A stretch of DNA of 64,000 bases from G020350405 sp964513655. GTDB lineage: Bacteria; Planctomycetota; Phycisphaerae; Sedimentisphaerales; Anaerobacaceae. Below are positions 49,626-58,880 of the stretch, piece by piece. The notes under the pieces are model-generated. The model was not told the origin of the DNA and made no database searches. It worked only from the letters and a program-made list of their open reading frames with translations. The stretch covers positions 23,795-87,794 of the forward strand of contig CAZENQ010000005.1 in assembly GCA_964513655.1 (NCBI GenBank), given 5' to 3'. The position numbers and the translations under genes were made by a program. Positions within the stretch are counted from its first letter, which is position 1; the number at the start of each line of letters is the position of its first letter.

Positions 49626-52094
49626 CTAATCCCATCCGGAAGCAAGGACGTCAAAATCGGCAAAGTCAACTGAAAGGTCATAATTGAGGTCGGCTTCATC
49701 ACACCAGCCGTTATACAGGCAGTCCTGGTCGAGCCAGCGTTCTACAAGCCAGGCAAGGTCTAATTCGTCAATGGCACAATCGTGGTTCAGGTCCGAAGCA
49801 CCACGGACACGGATGTCCAACCAGTCAAGCGCAAAATCTGCGAGGTCCTGTTCGTCAACAATCTGGTTCTTATCCATGTCGGCGCCGTGACACCAGTCCG
49901 GCTGTCCGCAGGTATTCTCGGCCCAGTAAGAAGCCAGGATTGCAAAGTCTTCGAAATCAACCCGCCCATTATCTGAAAAATCTCCTTCCGGGTGTGTATT
50001 GCCCCACCGTGCCCAGTACGCCGAAACGCCGCCACCAGCAGTACTGAAATTACCTCCCACAATAAGCTCGCCGTTGTAAACAGTAATGGCGTAAACATTA
50101 TTATTCATCCCTCTGCCTAAAGCCTGCCAGTTGTTGCCGTCCCATCGGGCAATATGTTCAGCAGGGACGCCCCCGGCAGTAGTAAAATCGCCTGCTGCAA
50201 TAAGCTCTCCGTTATAAACCGTAAGGGAGCGAACATAACCATTCATCCCGCCGCCTAACGGCTGCCAGTTACTGCCATCCCACTGGGCAATTCTGTTGAC
50301 AGTGACACCCCCGGCGGTAGTGAAATTGCCTCCGGCAATAAGCTCGCCATCGTGAACCTTAAGGGCATAGACATATCCATTCATTCCGCTGCCCAAAGAC
50401 TGCCAGGAACTGCCATTCCAGCGGGTAGTATAGTTAGCAACGACGCCCCCGGCTGTAGTGAAATAACCTCCCGCAATAAGCTCGCCGTTATAAACCGTAA
50501 GGGCGTAAACGTCAGGGTAGGTTCCTCCACCCATTCCGCTGCCCAACGGCTGCCAGAGACTTCCATTCCAGCGGGCAATCTTGTTGGTAACTACGCCACC
50601 GGCAGTAGTAAACCTTCCTCCAGCAATAAGCTCGCCATTATAAACCGTAAGTGCGTAAACCCTATTACTCATCCCTGTGTCCAATGACTGCCAAGAGCTT
50701 CCATTCCAGCGGGTAATATAGTTGGCAGCAACACCCCCGGCATTAGTAAAATTACCTCCAGCAATAAGCTCACCATTATAAACCGTAAGAGCATGAACCG
50801 GACCACTTGTTCCGCTGCCCAGTGGCTGCCAGTTGCTTCCGTCCCAAAGGGCAATTCTATTGACGAGGGTGCTATCGCCGCTGGCGGTAGTGAAGCTGCC
50901 TCCGGCAATAATCTGCCCACTATAAACCGTAAGGGCGTTAACATTATTATTCATCCCACTGCCCAACGGCTGCCAGGAGCTTCCGCCCCACCGGGCGACC
51001 TTTTTGGCAACAACACCTCCGGCAGTAGTGAACAAACCTCCCGCAATGAGTTTCGTGTTGTGAATCGTAAGGGCGTAAACGTAACTATCCATCCCGCTTC
51101 CAAGCGCCTGCCACCAGCTTCCGTTCCATCGGGCAATCCTGTTGGCAGAGATACCTCCGGCAGAGCCGAAAATACCCCCTGCGATAAGGTAGCTGTTGTA
51201 AACCGTAAGGGCTTCAACGTCACCATTCATCCCGTTGCCCAACGCATGCCAAGAGCTACCATCCCATCGGGCAATCCTGTTGGCAGCAACACCCCCTGCT
51301 GTAATGAATGAACCTCCCGCAATAAGCTCGCCGTTATAAACCGTAAGAGCGTAAACAGATGGATAAGCTCCACCCATCCCGGCACGCAATTTCTGCCAGG
51401 AACTTCCATTCCATCGGGCAATCCTGTTGGCAGAAATACCTCCAGCGGTAGTGAATCTACCTCCAGCAATAAGCTCGCCATTATAAACCGTAAGGGCGTA
51501 AACGTATGGAAGAAATCCACCCATTCCGCTGCCCAACGCCTGCCAGTTACTGCCATCCCAACGTGCAATATAGTTTGCAACGACACCTCCGGAAGAAGTA
51601 AACTTCCCTCCCGCAATTAGCTCTCCATTATAAATCGTAAGGGCCAAAACGTCTTTATCAATTCCACCCATCCCGGTACCCAACGGCTGCCAGGAACTGC
51701 CGTTCCATTGGGCAATACAGTTGGCATCGACACCCCCGGCAGTGGTGAATCTACCACCCGCAACAAGCTGGCCATTGTAAACCGTAAGGGCGTAAACGAT
51801 GCCGGTCCCGCTGCCCAACGGCTGCCAGGAACTGCCGTCCCATGCCGCGACATTATTCGCCACCACGTCGCCGCTAACAGTGAAAGCGCCTCCGGCAATC
51901 AGCAGTTCCTGCTGAGGTCCATTGCCGTCCGGGTCCCACGTAGTCAGGGCGTTAACAGGGCCATTTAGACCGGGCAGGCCTTCGCCGGGCTTCCAGTCGA
52001 AATCACATTGTCCTATGGCCGGGTTCGCTTTCAGTGCTGTTCCGAACATCACAATCAGAACAAGCAGAAATCCCCGAACACCCGTCCCTGCCAT
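49626..52094 (-). CDS. Large secreted protein with 13 propeller-like repeats and double dockerin-like tail
   Basis: About 822 residues. Signal peptide: about 1-29, ending NPAIGQ. Then 13 repeats of about 45-50 residues, each with WDGSSWQPLGSGM-type and ALTVYNGELIAGG-type strands and a short GNFTTAGGV segment; they probably form beta-propeller blades. The C-terminal 120 residues hold two dockerin-like modules with four calcium-loop repeats (DFSDNGRVDFEDF, DMDKNQIVDEQDL, DLNHDCAIDELDL, DLNYDLSVDFADF), each pair separated by C-x4-WC. It is exported; the ligand is unknown. GGAGG 5 bases before the ATG at 52094 favours this start over one 12 bases upstream. Confidence 0.85.
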   Translation of the reverse strand: MAGTGVRGFLLVLIVMFGTALKANPAIGQCDFDWKPGEGLPGLNGPVNALTTWDPDGNGPQQELLIAGGAFTVSGDVVANNVAAWDGSSWQPLGSGTGIVYALTVYNGQLVAGGRFTTAGGVDANCIAQWNGSSWQPLGTGMGGIDKDVLALTIYNGELIAGGKFTSSGGVVANYIARWDGSNWQALGSGMGGFLPYVYALTVYNGELIAGGRFTTAGGISANRIARWNGSSWQKLRAGMGGAYPSVYALTVYNGELIAGGSFITAGGVAANRIARWDGSSWHALGNGMNGDVEALTVYNSYLIAGGIFGSAGGISANRIARWNGSWWQALGSGMDSYVYALTIHNTKLIAGGLFTTAGGVVAKKVARWGGSSWQPLGSGMNNNVNALTVYSGQIIAGGSFTTASGDSTLVNRIALWDGSNWQPLGSGTSGPVHALTVYNGELIAGGNFTNAGGVAANYITRWNGSSWQSLDTGMSNRVYALTVYNGELIAGGRFTTAGGVVTNKIARWNGSLWQPLGSGMGGGTYPDVYALTVYNGELIAGGYFTTAGGVVANYTTRWNGSSWQSLGSGMNGYVYALKVHDGELIAGGNFTTAGGVTVNRIAQWDGSNWQPLGGGMNGYVRSLTVYNGELIAAGDFTTAGGVPAEHIARWDGNNWQALGRGMNNNVYAITVYNGELIVGGNFSTAGGGVSAYWARWGNTHPEGDFSDNGRVDFEDFAILASYWAENTCGQPDWCHGADMDKNQIVDEQDLADFALDWLDIRVRGASDLNHDCAIDELDLAWLVERWLDQDCLYNGWCDEADLNYDLSVDFADFDVLASGWD
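50010..51860 (-). repeat. Coding tandem repeat array inside the large secreted protein
   Basis: Thirteen units of roughly 135-150 bases. The segment around CCGTAAGGGCGTAAAC on the plus strand recurs in most units with few changes. Such an array can expand or contract by recombination or slippage. Confidence 0.85.
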
Positions 52095-52295
52095 CCTGTC
52101 CTCCATCGTCTTTCTTCCCGCTACTTAGGTTGTTAACAATGTTTTCCACCCCTCCATGAGCCTCATTCTACATTCCTACCTATTATATCCCAATTAGCGC
52201 TTGACTGCAACACTTTTCCACTTTTCCTTTTGAGCGAGGAATCTTGCTGCAGATGCAAGGCTTGCGTCCGCGCCCCCGCCCCGTGAGATGACGAA

Positions 52296-52490
52296 GTCTA
52301 TCTAACTGGGGCCGGCCGTTAAAAACACTTTTTTCGTAAATTTTCATACGTTTTCCGAATTCTTCACACTTCTTCAAGCGCCATTCCATAGACTTTTGTA
52401 AATTTCTATTCACTTTTTGTAATTTTTCACACGTTGAAACACTTTTCCAAAAGCCGAAACCTCATTTTTAGCCCAAAAACTACGGTCACC
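52296..52490 (+). repeat. Dispersed repeat A, copy 2
   Basis: Alignable with 26755-27000. It lacks about 50 bases near its left end relative to copy 1, and otherwise shows scattered substitutions. Confidence 0.75.
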
Positions 52491-52532
52491 TCCCGTATTT
52501 TCAATCAAAACCGCAGGCGTTTTGCTCGTACT

Positions 52533-52668
52533 CGCCGATTTTTTTAAAAATTCTTACCCCTTATTTCCCAGATAGTTACGGTGCATTCCCTTCCTCCCCT
52601 CCGCCAATTTTCAGCACAACCGCGCAGCCCCCTCTAACAGTGAGCGGACCCTCCATCCGTCCGCCATA
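52533..52668 (+). repeat. Dispersed repeat B, copy 2
   Basis: Alignable with 27095-27231, with the right-hand 33 bases identical. It lies at about the same distance after repeat A as in the other locus. Confidence 0.75.
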
Positions 52669-52812
52669 CGTAGGACATATTGTTTTAAATTTGGGTCATT
52701 TAGATTTTGAGATTGTTTGTTATTTGATGCTTGTAATTTGCTATTTCAGTCTGCCGGATAACTTCTCATGTCAACCCAAACCTAATCCCTCGCCGCCCCG
52801 GCAGACTGTTTT

Positions 52813-52925
52813 ATGTCAAACGAAACCAATTTTCGAAGGACAAAAATGAACATAAACTCTGCTTTAACAAAGGATTACAAAATGAACAACTTGGCAGGCC
52901 CGCCCAAAACAAAACCAATCTTGCC
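52813..52925 (+). repeat. Dispersed repeat C, copy 3
   Basis: About 110 bases matching 27335-27445 and 27703-27818 with few differences and the same orientation. Directly after it comes TTGTCCCAGCGAAGATCCC, another element whose first half also occurs near 26690. Confidence 0.8.
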
Positions 52926-53146
52926 CCGCTTGTCCCAGCGAAGATCCCGGGCTTGACCCGGGACCCAGAAAGGCTAACCCCTGACCTAATTATGCAAAAC
53001 GAACCCAATTTTTTAAAATCAAAAACGCACTTAACTGCTTGTTACAAAAGGGCTTATGAAAGCTGCCCAACCTTTGAGCTGCGCCGAAACGAACCCAAAT
53101 TCGCAGACCCGTCTTACCTCAGGCTCCACCACAACAAAGCGTCACA

Positions 53147-53181
53147 ACAAAAAAAAATAAGCCCTTATCTCTAAAGGGCTT
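53147..53181 (-). terminator. Intrinsic terminator of tRNA-Val
   Basis: Minus strand: AAGCCCTT, loop TAGAGAT, AAGGGCTT, then A and a run of T residues. It lies 6 bases beyond the tRNA 3' end. Confidence 0.85.
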
Positions 53182-53186
53182 ATGAT

Positions 53187-53260
53187 TGGGCGGTACGGGA
53201 CTTGAACCTGTGACCTCCTGCGTGTCGAGCAGGCGCTCTAGCCAACTGAGCTAACCGCCC
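53187..53260 (-). tRNA. tRNA-Val (anticodon GAC)
   Basis: A 74-nt cloverleaf on the minus strand: acceptor pair GGGCGGT/ACCGCCC, D-arm TAGCTCAGTTGGCTAGAGC and T-arm ACAGGTTCAAGTCCCGT. The anticodon stem CCTGC/GCAGG closes the loop TCGACAC, giving GAC. Position 33 is C rather than the near-universal T. CCA is not encoded. A terminator follows at once. Confidence 0.92.
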
Positions 53261-53464
53261 TAAACATATTTATGTATAGTATCGCCAAAAAAATCTGGAA
53301 ATCAAGGATTTTCTAAAAAACCATTTTACCAGGAAAGCAAAATACCCATCCAACCAGGCGAGGGGTCGGAGATACGATGGTGAATGTAAGATTAGATACC
53401 AAAGGGACTTACAGCCAAACCGTGTGACCGGACAGCAGCTTAACAACGCCTGCGAAAGCGGCAG

Positions 53465-53959
53465 TTAGGGCAGATTCCTCCTCACAACCACTGCTGCTGA
53501 AAGGCTCTTCTCAAGGTCGCCACTGCTTACTGTCATGGAAACCTGAATACTCTTGACATATGTACCTGATTCTCCCGTTGCCGTATCCTTCGTAAAAGTC
53601 ATGCCCGTGACATCATGACAAAGGACATATGAGTTGCTGTTAAAATCCAGATAAAGCTTGTTGTCGGAATTGTCATACCGGTAGGTTATGTCATCACCGC
53701 CGGCCGTAATCAGCGAGCACTGATTGGACGGCTCGTTCGGATCAACGGCATCAGCAGTACGCAGTTGATTCGTTATTCGCGTCAACGCCTGGCGAGCTTT
53801 ATTGATCGTTTTAAAGATGTCCTCGTTGTCGCGGTAGTTCACTACTGAGGCATTAAAAGCAACGGCCACAGCCACGAGCAGCAAGGCTGTTATCGCCAAA
53901 GCAATCAGCAATTCTGCAATGGTAAAACCGGCCGAAGATTTTTTTGGCCTGCACGCCAT
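53465..53959 (-). CDS. Pseudopilin (type II secretion/type IV pilus-like), second of two
   Basis: 164 residues. The prepilin signal is KKSSAGFTIAELLIALAITA, with cleavage after Gly and Glu at +5, followed by a hydrophobic helix. The remainder resembles GspJ/PilW-type minor pseudopilins, with NKARQALTRITNQLRTADAV and a beta-rich end. The start MACRPKK at 53959 follows the previous stop by 16 bases. It is the last gene of the pilus operon. Confidence 0.82.
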   Translation of the reverse strand: MACRPKKSSAGFTIAELLIALAITALLLVAVAVAFNASVVNYRDNEDIFKTINKARQALTRITNQLRTADAVDPNEPSNQCSLITAGGDDITYRYDNSDNKLYLDFNSNSYVLCHDVTGMTFTKDTATGESGTYVKSIQVSMTVSSGDLEKSLSAAVVVRRNLP

Positions 53960-53975
53960 GGAGCTGCCCTCATAA

Positions 53976-54461
53976 TTAGTTATCGAGATTAGCACGAAGC
54001 CAGCTTGTAGAGTTAATTTCTCTGGCGTTCAAAGAAACTTTTACAGTTACTCTAACGAAGTTGCTGGCGTGGTCAATGTCGACCTGTTCAAAATCTGCAG
54101 CGTTGACATTTTCCACGGTGACCTGCTGAGTAAATGCGGCGCAGTCGTTAAGAGCTTCTCTGTCGGCATTAATCGGCGGAGAGAAGCTTGCCCCATCGAA
54201 ATCATCCAAATCGTCATAATCAGCCAATGTAGCTTCTTCTGGCCCAAAAGGAAGTTCAGTTCCAGTGTTCGGATCAATTACGGGCAGCAGGGCGGTAAGC
54301 TCTTTTATCTGTTCGGTGAGAAATTCAGCGGTCGACAAATTCAAACCCGTGGCGTTGGTTCTTGTAAATGAACTGCTGGCTGCAACCAGTGATGCTATTG
54401 CAAGACCAACCAGTATTACTGCAACCAAGACCTCAACAAGTGAGAAACCGCTTTTTTTCAT
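53976..54461 (-). CDS. Pseudopilin (GspI/PilV-like), first of two
   Basis: 161 residues. The prepilin signal is MKKSGFSLVEVLVAVILVG, with Gly-Phe cleavage and Glu at +5. The family-typical short globular domain follows, with AEFLTEQIKELTALLPVIDP and a late beta hairpin ending SWLRANLDN. Size and signal resemble GspI/PilV minor pseudopilins. It lies between the pilC-type gene (41-base gap) and the second pseudopilin. Confidence 0.82.
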   Translation of the reverse strand: MKKSGFSLVEVLVAVILVGLAIASLVAASSSFTRTNATGLNLSTAEFLTEQIKELTALLPVIDPNTGTELPFGPEEATLADYDDLDDFDGASFSPPINADREALNDCAAFTQQVTVENVNAADFEQVDIDHASNFVRVTVKVSLNAREINSTSWLRANLDN

Positions 54462-54502
54462 AATTTTGTATCCTGTCTTCGTATCTTGAACAAGATAAGC
54501 TT

Positions 54503-55702
54503 TTATCTGCCCGAAACGGCAGCGGACATTTTGAATATCGGCAGAATAATACTCATTGCGATAAAGCCAACCAGGATACCCATCAACACTATCATCACCG
54601 GTTCAATCATCGATGTCACTGTTTTGATGATAGTTTTGAGTTCTCTTGCGTAATATTCTGAGACATCTCTGAGTACGTCGCTGAGTGTACCGGACTCTTC
54701 GCCACTTTTTATCATTTGTATCACACTGATTGGCATCAAACCATACTGGAACAGACTCGAGGCGATTTTCTTACCCTGGCAGACCTGGTCATAGACGCCG
54801 AGCCACATATCTTTATAAAGAACGTTTCCGGCGATCTGTGCCGTTATCGAGATGGTGTTCAGGATGGGGACCCCGGCCTTCGTCAGCACACCCATTGTGT
54901 GCATGCTCCTTGTTATATAAAGATTTTGACATAGGGTTTTTATAAGTGGCAATGCCAGCTTTGTTTTATCCCACCACAGCCGGCCGACACTCGTACGAAT
55001 GAAGTACAGAAATCCTCCGAATGCCCCCGCGATGAGCGGGACGACGATGAACCAGTAACCGCGCAAAAATGCACTGCTTGCCATGAGCATTTTAGTGGGG
55101 CGAGGCAGCAGATGTTCCTTTCCTGCAAATATCGCCGTGAACCTTGGCAGCACCCAGCAAAGCAGGAAAATAGTCACCCCAACAGCCATAACTGCTATGA
55201 TAATCGGATAAATCATAGCCCCTTTGATCTGCGAGCGAGTTTCAGCTTCCAGATCCAGATACTCTGCTAACTTTTGCAACATATCGCTCAAGGAACCGGA
55301 GGCTTCGGCTGCGGCTACCATATTTATATAAAGATTGCTGAAAATCTGGCTGTGCTGTGCAAGAGCCTGCGAAAAGCTTTGACCAGCTTCGATTTGATTC
55401 TTCAGGTCAACTATTACCGTCTTGAACTTTTGGTTCTGAACTTGTTCGGCTATGGACTCGAGGGAATCCTGAAGGCTTATGCCAGCTCGGACCATCACGG
55501 CGAGTTGATTTGTAAAGTTCAGGATGTCTTTATTGCTCGGGCCAGACTCAAACCTTAAACTCTGTATCTTCTGGAGAGTGCCTTGCTGGGAGTTCTTGTC
55601 TGAGCGCTGGTCCGCGGCGAGCTGGCGTCCCGCTTGTTCCGGCAGCACTTGAGTTCGTTCGGAACCCTCCATGGCTATAGATGTAGAGCTATCGGTTCTC
55701 AT
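54503..55702 (-). CDS. pilC: Inner-membrane platform protein PilC/GspF
   Basis: 399 residues. Two GspF domains (about 65-188 and 268-390) are each followed by membrane helices; three are visible near 163-185, 213-233 and 370-392. Typical stretches are FTNQLAVMVRAGISLQDSLE, AAEASGSLSDMLQKLAEYLD and the repeat version KSGEESGTLSDVLRDVSEYY. It is the cytoplasmic-membrane platform on which the PilB and PilT motors act. It sits between pilT and the pseudopilins. Confidence 0.92.
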   Translation of the reverse strand: MRTDSSTSIAMEGSERTQVLPEQAGRQLAADQRSDKNSQQGTLQKIQSLRFESGPSNKDILNFTNQLAVMVRAGISLQDSLESIAEQVQNQKFKTVIVDLKNQIEAGQSFSQALAQHSQIFSNLYINMVAAAEASGSLSDMLQKLAEYLDLEAETRSQIKGAMIYPIIIAVMAVGVTIFLLCWVLPRFTAIFAGKEHLLPRPTKMLMASSAFLRGYWFIVVPLIAGAFGGFLYFIRTSVGRLWWDKTKLALPLIKTLCQNLYITRSMHTMGVLTKAGVPILNTISITAQIAGNVLYKDMWLGVYDQVCQGKKIASSLFQYGLMPISVIQMIKSGEESGTLSDVLRDVSEYYARELKTIIKTVTSMIEPVMIVLMGILVGFIAMSIILPIFKMSAAVSGR

Positions 55703-55789
55703 ACTTAAAATATAATAAATAAAAAGGATTTGTCATAATTGGCAAAAAGCGGTAAAAGCAAGTTTTTGTGGCCTTTGGGGCCAAATTCT

Positions 55790-56899
55790 TTATCTTTCGT
55801 TAATCATTGCTTCGGGCGGTTGAACTACTTCAAATTGCTCCGTGGGAATAAGTGTTTTTTCCATCTTCCCTGGATTGTTAGACCGCGCAATCGCTTCTTC
55901 TCTGTCAATGTAACCCCTGAAATACATATCGGAGATAGAGCTGTCCAAATTCTGCATTCCCACTCTTCTTGAGGTTTCAATAATGTTTGGTATCTCATAG
56001 ATTCTGTTCTCGCGAATACAGTTTCTGACTGCTGATGTGCACAGGAGGATTTCGGCACACGGCACCATTCCCGGCTCATCTATTCGTCTAAAGAGGGTTT
56101 GCGAGATAACGGCCTGAAGAGTATTTGAGAGCATTGTTCGAATCTGATTCTGCTGGGTAGCAGGGTAAATATCGATGATACGTTCAACGGTCTGCGGCGC
56201 ATTGATCGTGTGCAAGGTGCTGAAGACAAGATGTCCAGTTTCAGCTGCGGTGATTGTCGAACTCGTAGTTTCCAGATCGCGCATTTCGCCGACCATAATG
56301 ATATCCGGGTCCTGGCGCAGGACGTGCCTTAGTCCTGAAGCAAACTCCGGACAGTCAGAACCAATTTCCCGCTGCTCTATCATACTCATTTTGTTCTCTA
56401 AAGCATATTCGACAGGGTCCTCCAAGGTGACTATTCGTTTCTTGTACTTTGTATTTATAACTCCTATCATCGCTGCCAGGCTTGTACTTTTTCCCGAACC
56501 GGTATGGCCGGTTACCAGCACCAATCCTCTTGGCAGGTCTGTGAGCTCTTTGATTATTGGCGGCAGGTGCAGGTCGTCTATGGAAGAGATCTGATTTGGA
56601 ATTACTCTAAAGGAGATTGCAATCGTATCGCGCTGATAATGGGCGTTGACACGGAACCGGTGGCCGTCATCGAGGGTTGTTGAGAAATCAAGGTCTCTTT
56701 GTTCTTTAAGTTTCTTGAATCTATCGGGTCCGACCATGGTAAGAACCATTTCTTTAGCATCTTCGTTGCTGACGTCCTCAAATTCCATATTGATTAATTC
56801 CGTATTTTTTCTCAATATGGGCGGCATACCGACGTTGATATGCACGTCGCTTGCTGCCCTCTCTATCGCCTCAGCTAATATTGTCTTTACATCCACCAT
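55790..56899 (-). CDS. pilT: Pilus retraction ATPase PilT
   Basis: 369 residues of the secretion ATPase family. Walker A is GHTGSGKSTSLAAMIG. The Asp box RIVTLEDPVEYALENKMS, Walker B DPDIIMVGEMRDLETTSS and the His box GHLVFSTLHTINAPQTVERI are intact. The small N-terminal PAS-like domain (about 1-100) begins VDVKTILAEAIERAASDVHI. It powers pilus depolymerisation, which suggests a dynamic pilus rather than a simple type II secretion system. It lacks the Cys4 zinc motif seen in PilB, as expected. Confidence 0.94.
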   Translation of the reverse strand: MVDVKTILAEAIERAASDVHINVGMPPILRKNTELINMEFEDVSNEDAKEMVLTMVGPDRFKKLKEQRDLDFSTTLDDGHRFRVNAHYQRDTIAISFRVIPNQISSIDDLHLPPIIKELTDLPRGLVLVTGHTGSGKSTSLAAMIGVINTKYKKRIVTLEDPVEYALENKMSMIEQREIGSDCPEFASGLRHVLRQDPDIIMVGEMRDLETTSSTITAAETGHLVFSTLHTINAPQTVERIIDIYPATQQNQIRTMLSNTLQAVISQTLFRRIDEPGMVPCAEILLCTSAVRNCIRENRIYEIPNIIETSRRVGMQNLDSSISDMYFRGYIDREEAIARSNNPGKMEKTLIPTEQFEVVQPPEAMINER

Positions 56900-56975
56900 T
56901 TTCGAAACTCTCTTTACGAGCTTATCTCATTTAATGTTTTTACGATGTTTTTACGCTTAGTGCTTCACAAAATTA

Positions 56976-58880
56976 TTACTCGATATTTTCAACGAAAATT
57001 TCCTCTTCGTTTTGGCCATAGACTTCGGTCACTCGTAGAATTTCTTCTATTGTTGTCAAACCCTGTTTTACTTTTTTTAATCCGTCATCAAACAAGCTTG
57101 GCTGACCGCTTTCACGAAAAGTGTGGCGCATGTTATCTACGGAGGAGTCTTTGTTAATCATACCTCTGAATGTTTCATCGATAACCAACAGTTCGTATAT
57201 ACCCGTCCGGCCAACATACCCGGAGTTCCTGCAGGAATCGCAACCGGTGCCGTGGAAAAGCTGTTCCGTCTCAACACCTGCCCTCTCCATATATTTTCGC
57301 ATATTTTCGGGGGCCTGGTAAATCTGTTTGCACTTCGGACAAATCTTTCGGACCAGTCGCTGAGCAAGGACGGCGTTCAAGGATGCGGCTATCAAGTATG
57401 CATCGATGCCGATATCGACCAATCTTGTTACACTGCCGGCCGCATCATTGGTGTGCAGTGTTGAAAGTACCAAATGCCCGGTCAATGCCGCCTGCACTGC
57501 TATGCGAGCCGTCTCGTTATCCCGAATCTCACCAATCATCATGATATCCGGGTCCTGGCGCAGCAAAGATCTTAAGGCCGAGGCAAAGCCAAGCCCAATC
57601 TTCTCGTTGACCTGTACCTGATTGCAAAAATCAAGTTCATACTCAACCGGGTCTTCGACGGTCGAGATGTTCAGTTTATCAGCGTCCATCTGACACAGGG
57701 CTGAGTACAGTGTAGTGCTCTTGCCGGCGCCGGTAGGGCCTGTAACGAGCAAAATCCCGTGTGGCACGATTATCTGCTGCTTAAAAGCGGTCATTACTGC
57801 CGGCTCCATGCCAAGCTGCTCGAGGTCACGCATCATCGATTTACTATCCAGTACGCGGATAACCACCTTTTCCCCGCGGTTCGTAGGTAATGTGGAGACT
57901 CGTAAATCAATCGCTCTTCCGCCCACGATAACTGAGATCTTGCCGTCCTGTGGCAGTCGTCTCTCAGAGATATCGAGGTTAGACATAATTTTGATACGCG
58001 AAACCACAGCGGCGTGCATCTTTAGCGGGGCCTTCATCATCTCGAAAAGCGTCCCGTCGATGCGGTATCTGATTCGGGTAAAGTCCTCCTTGGGCTCAAT
58101 GTGAATATCACTGGCGCCTTCATGTATTGCATTGCTGACCAGATAATTGACAAATTTAATAATGGGTGATTCACCTGCCATCTTTTCGAGGTCTTCGGCA
58201 AGTTCGCCGGTCTGGTCCTGAACGACCTCGACATCCATCATGTCGCTGATTATATCATCAAGGTTGTATTCAATTCGTCCCTCGTCGAACGAATTGCACA
58301 CTGCCTCAATGGCTTCGGGACTGCAGGCTACTACCTGCAGGTTCATTTGGGTTCTTCTTTTAACTTCCTCTATTGCGAAGAGATTTGCCGGTTCTGAAGT
58401 TGCAACGACTAAATTATCTGCCTGAATTGCAATTGGGCAAATAGAACTGTTTTTTATAAAATCGATGTCCAGCATCTGGAAGGCTTGTTTTTCTACTTCA
58501 TCGGGCTGTATGTCTCTAAACTCCATTCCATAGAGCCGCGCGCGAGCCCGTAAAATGTCATCCTTGTTGATTTGGCTGTTCTTGAGCAGTAATGTTGTGA
58601 CGTCGCCGCCGGGCTTTGCAGACTGCTCCTGGCGCAAGCTTGCGTGTTCGGCAGCCGTCAGCTTGCCCATATCCAGCAGGACGTCCGCAATATCCTGGAC
58701 GTGTGACTCATCGTCTTCCTGGGGAAAATAGAGATCACTTAACCCGCGAATCGGCTCGTTCTCAAAGCAGTCTTCCTCCGATGTGGATTCAGCGCCGACG
58801 CATCCCTGTAAACCGCCTTCCTGGTCAGATGCGGCCGCAGGCCCATCCTGCTGTTTTTCAGATGTAAATGGCAGATTCAT
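56976..58880 (-). CDS. pilB: Pilus assembly/secretion ATPase PilB/GspE
   Basis: 634 residues. The N-terminal MshEN/GspE-N type region (about 60-220) contains QDIADVLLDMGKLT and DILRARARLYGMEF. The ATPase core has Walker A GPTGAGKSTTLYSALCQMD, Walker B DPDIMMIGEIRDNETARIAV and the His box GHLVLSTLHTNDAAGSV. The zinc-binding tetracysteine motif CPKC...CDSC (about 530-573) identifies the extension-type PilB/GspE. The ATG overlaps the stop of the preceding gene by 4 bases. The first 45 residues are an acidic extension of unknown role. Confidence 0.94.
   Translation of the reverse strand: MNLPFTSEKQQDGPAAASDQEGGLQGCVGAESTSEEDCFENEPIRGLSDLYFPQEDDESHVQDIADVLLDMGKLTAAEHASLRQEQSAKPGGDVTTLLLKNSQINKDDILRARARLYGMEFRDIQPDEVEKQAFQMLDIDFIKNSSICPIAIQADNLVVATSEPANLFAIEEVKRRTQMNLQVVACSPEAIEAVCNSFDEGRIEYNLDDIISDMMDVEVVQDQTGELAEDLEKMAGESPIIKFVNYLVSNAIHEGASDIHIEPKEDFTRIRYRIDGTLFEMMKAPLKMHAAVVSRIKIMSNLDISERRLPQDGKISVIVGGRAIDLRVSTLPTNRGEKVVIRVLDSKSMMRDLEQLGMEPAVMTAFKQQIIVPHGILLVTGPTGAGKSTTLYSALCQMDADKLNISTVEDPVEYELDFCNQVQVNEKIGLGFASALRSLLRQDPDIMMIGEIRDNETARIAVQAALTGHLVLSTLHTNDAAGSVTRLVDIGIDAYLIAASLNAVLAQRLVRKICPKCKQIYQAPENMRKYMERAGVETEQLFHGTGCDSCRNSGYVGRTGIYELLVIDETFRGMINKDSSVDNMRHTFRESGQPSLFDDGLKKVKQGLTTIEEILRVTEVYGQNEEEIFVENIE

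Larger units (their letters stand above)
52107..53146. other. Gene-free, repeat-rich region
   Basis: About 1 kb without a credible gene. It holds second copies of repeats A and B, a third copy of repeat C, and a more decayed C-like stretch at about 52993-53105 (AAAACGAACCCAATTTTTTA and a following TTACAAAAGGGCTTATGAAA). A CTTGACCCGGGACCCAGAA segment (about 52952) also occurs near 27280. Confidence 0.65.

Noticed and set aside
50010..51860. Regularly spaced repeats resembling an array such as CRISPR
   Set aside because: The units are about 135-150 bases with no short palindromic repeat plus unique spacers, and they form one uninterrupted protein frame.
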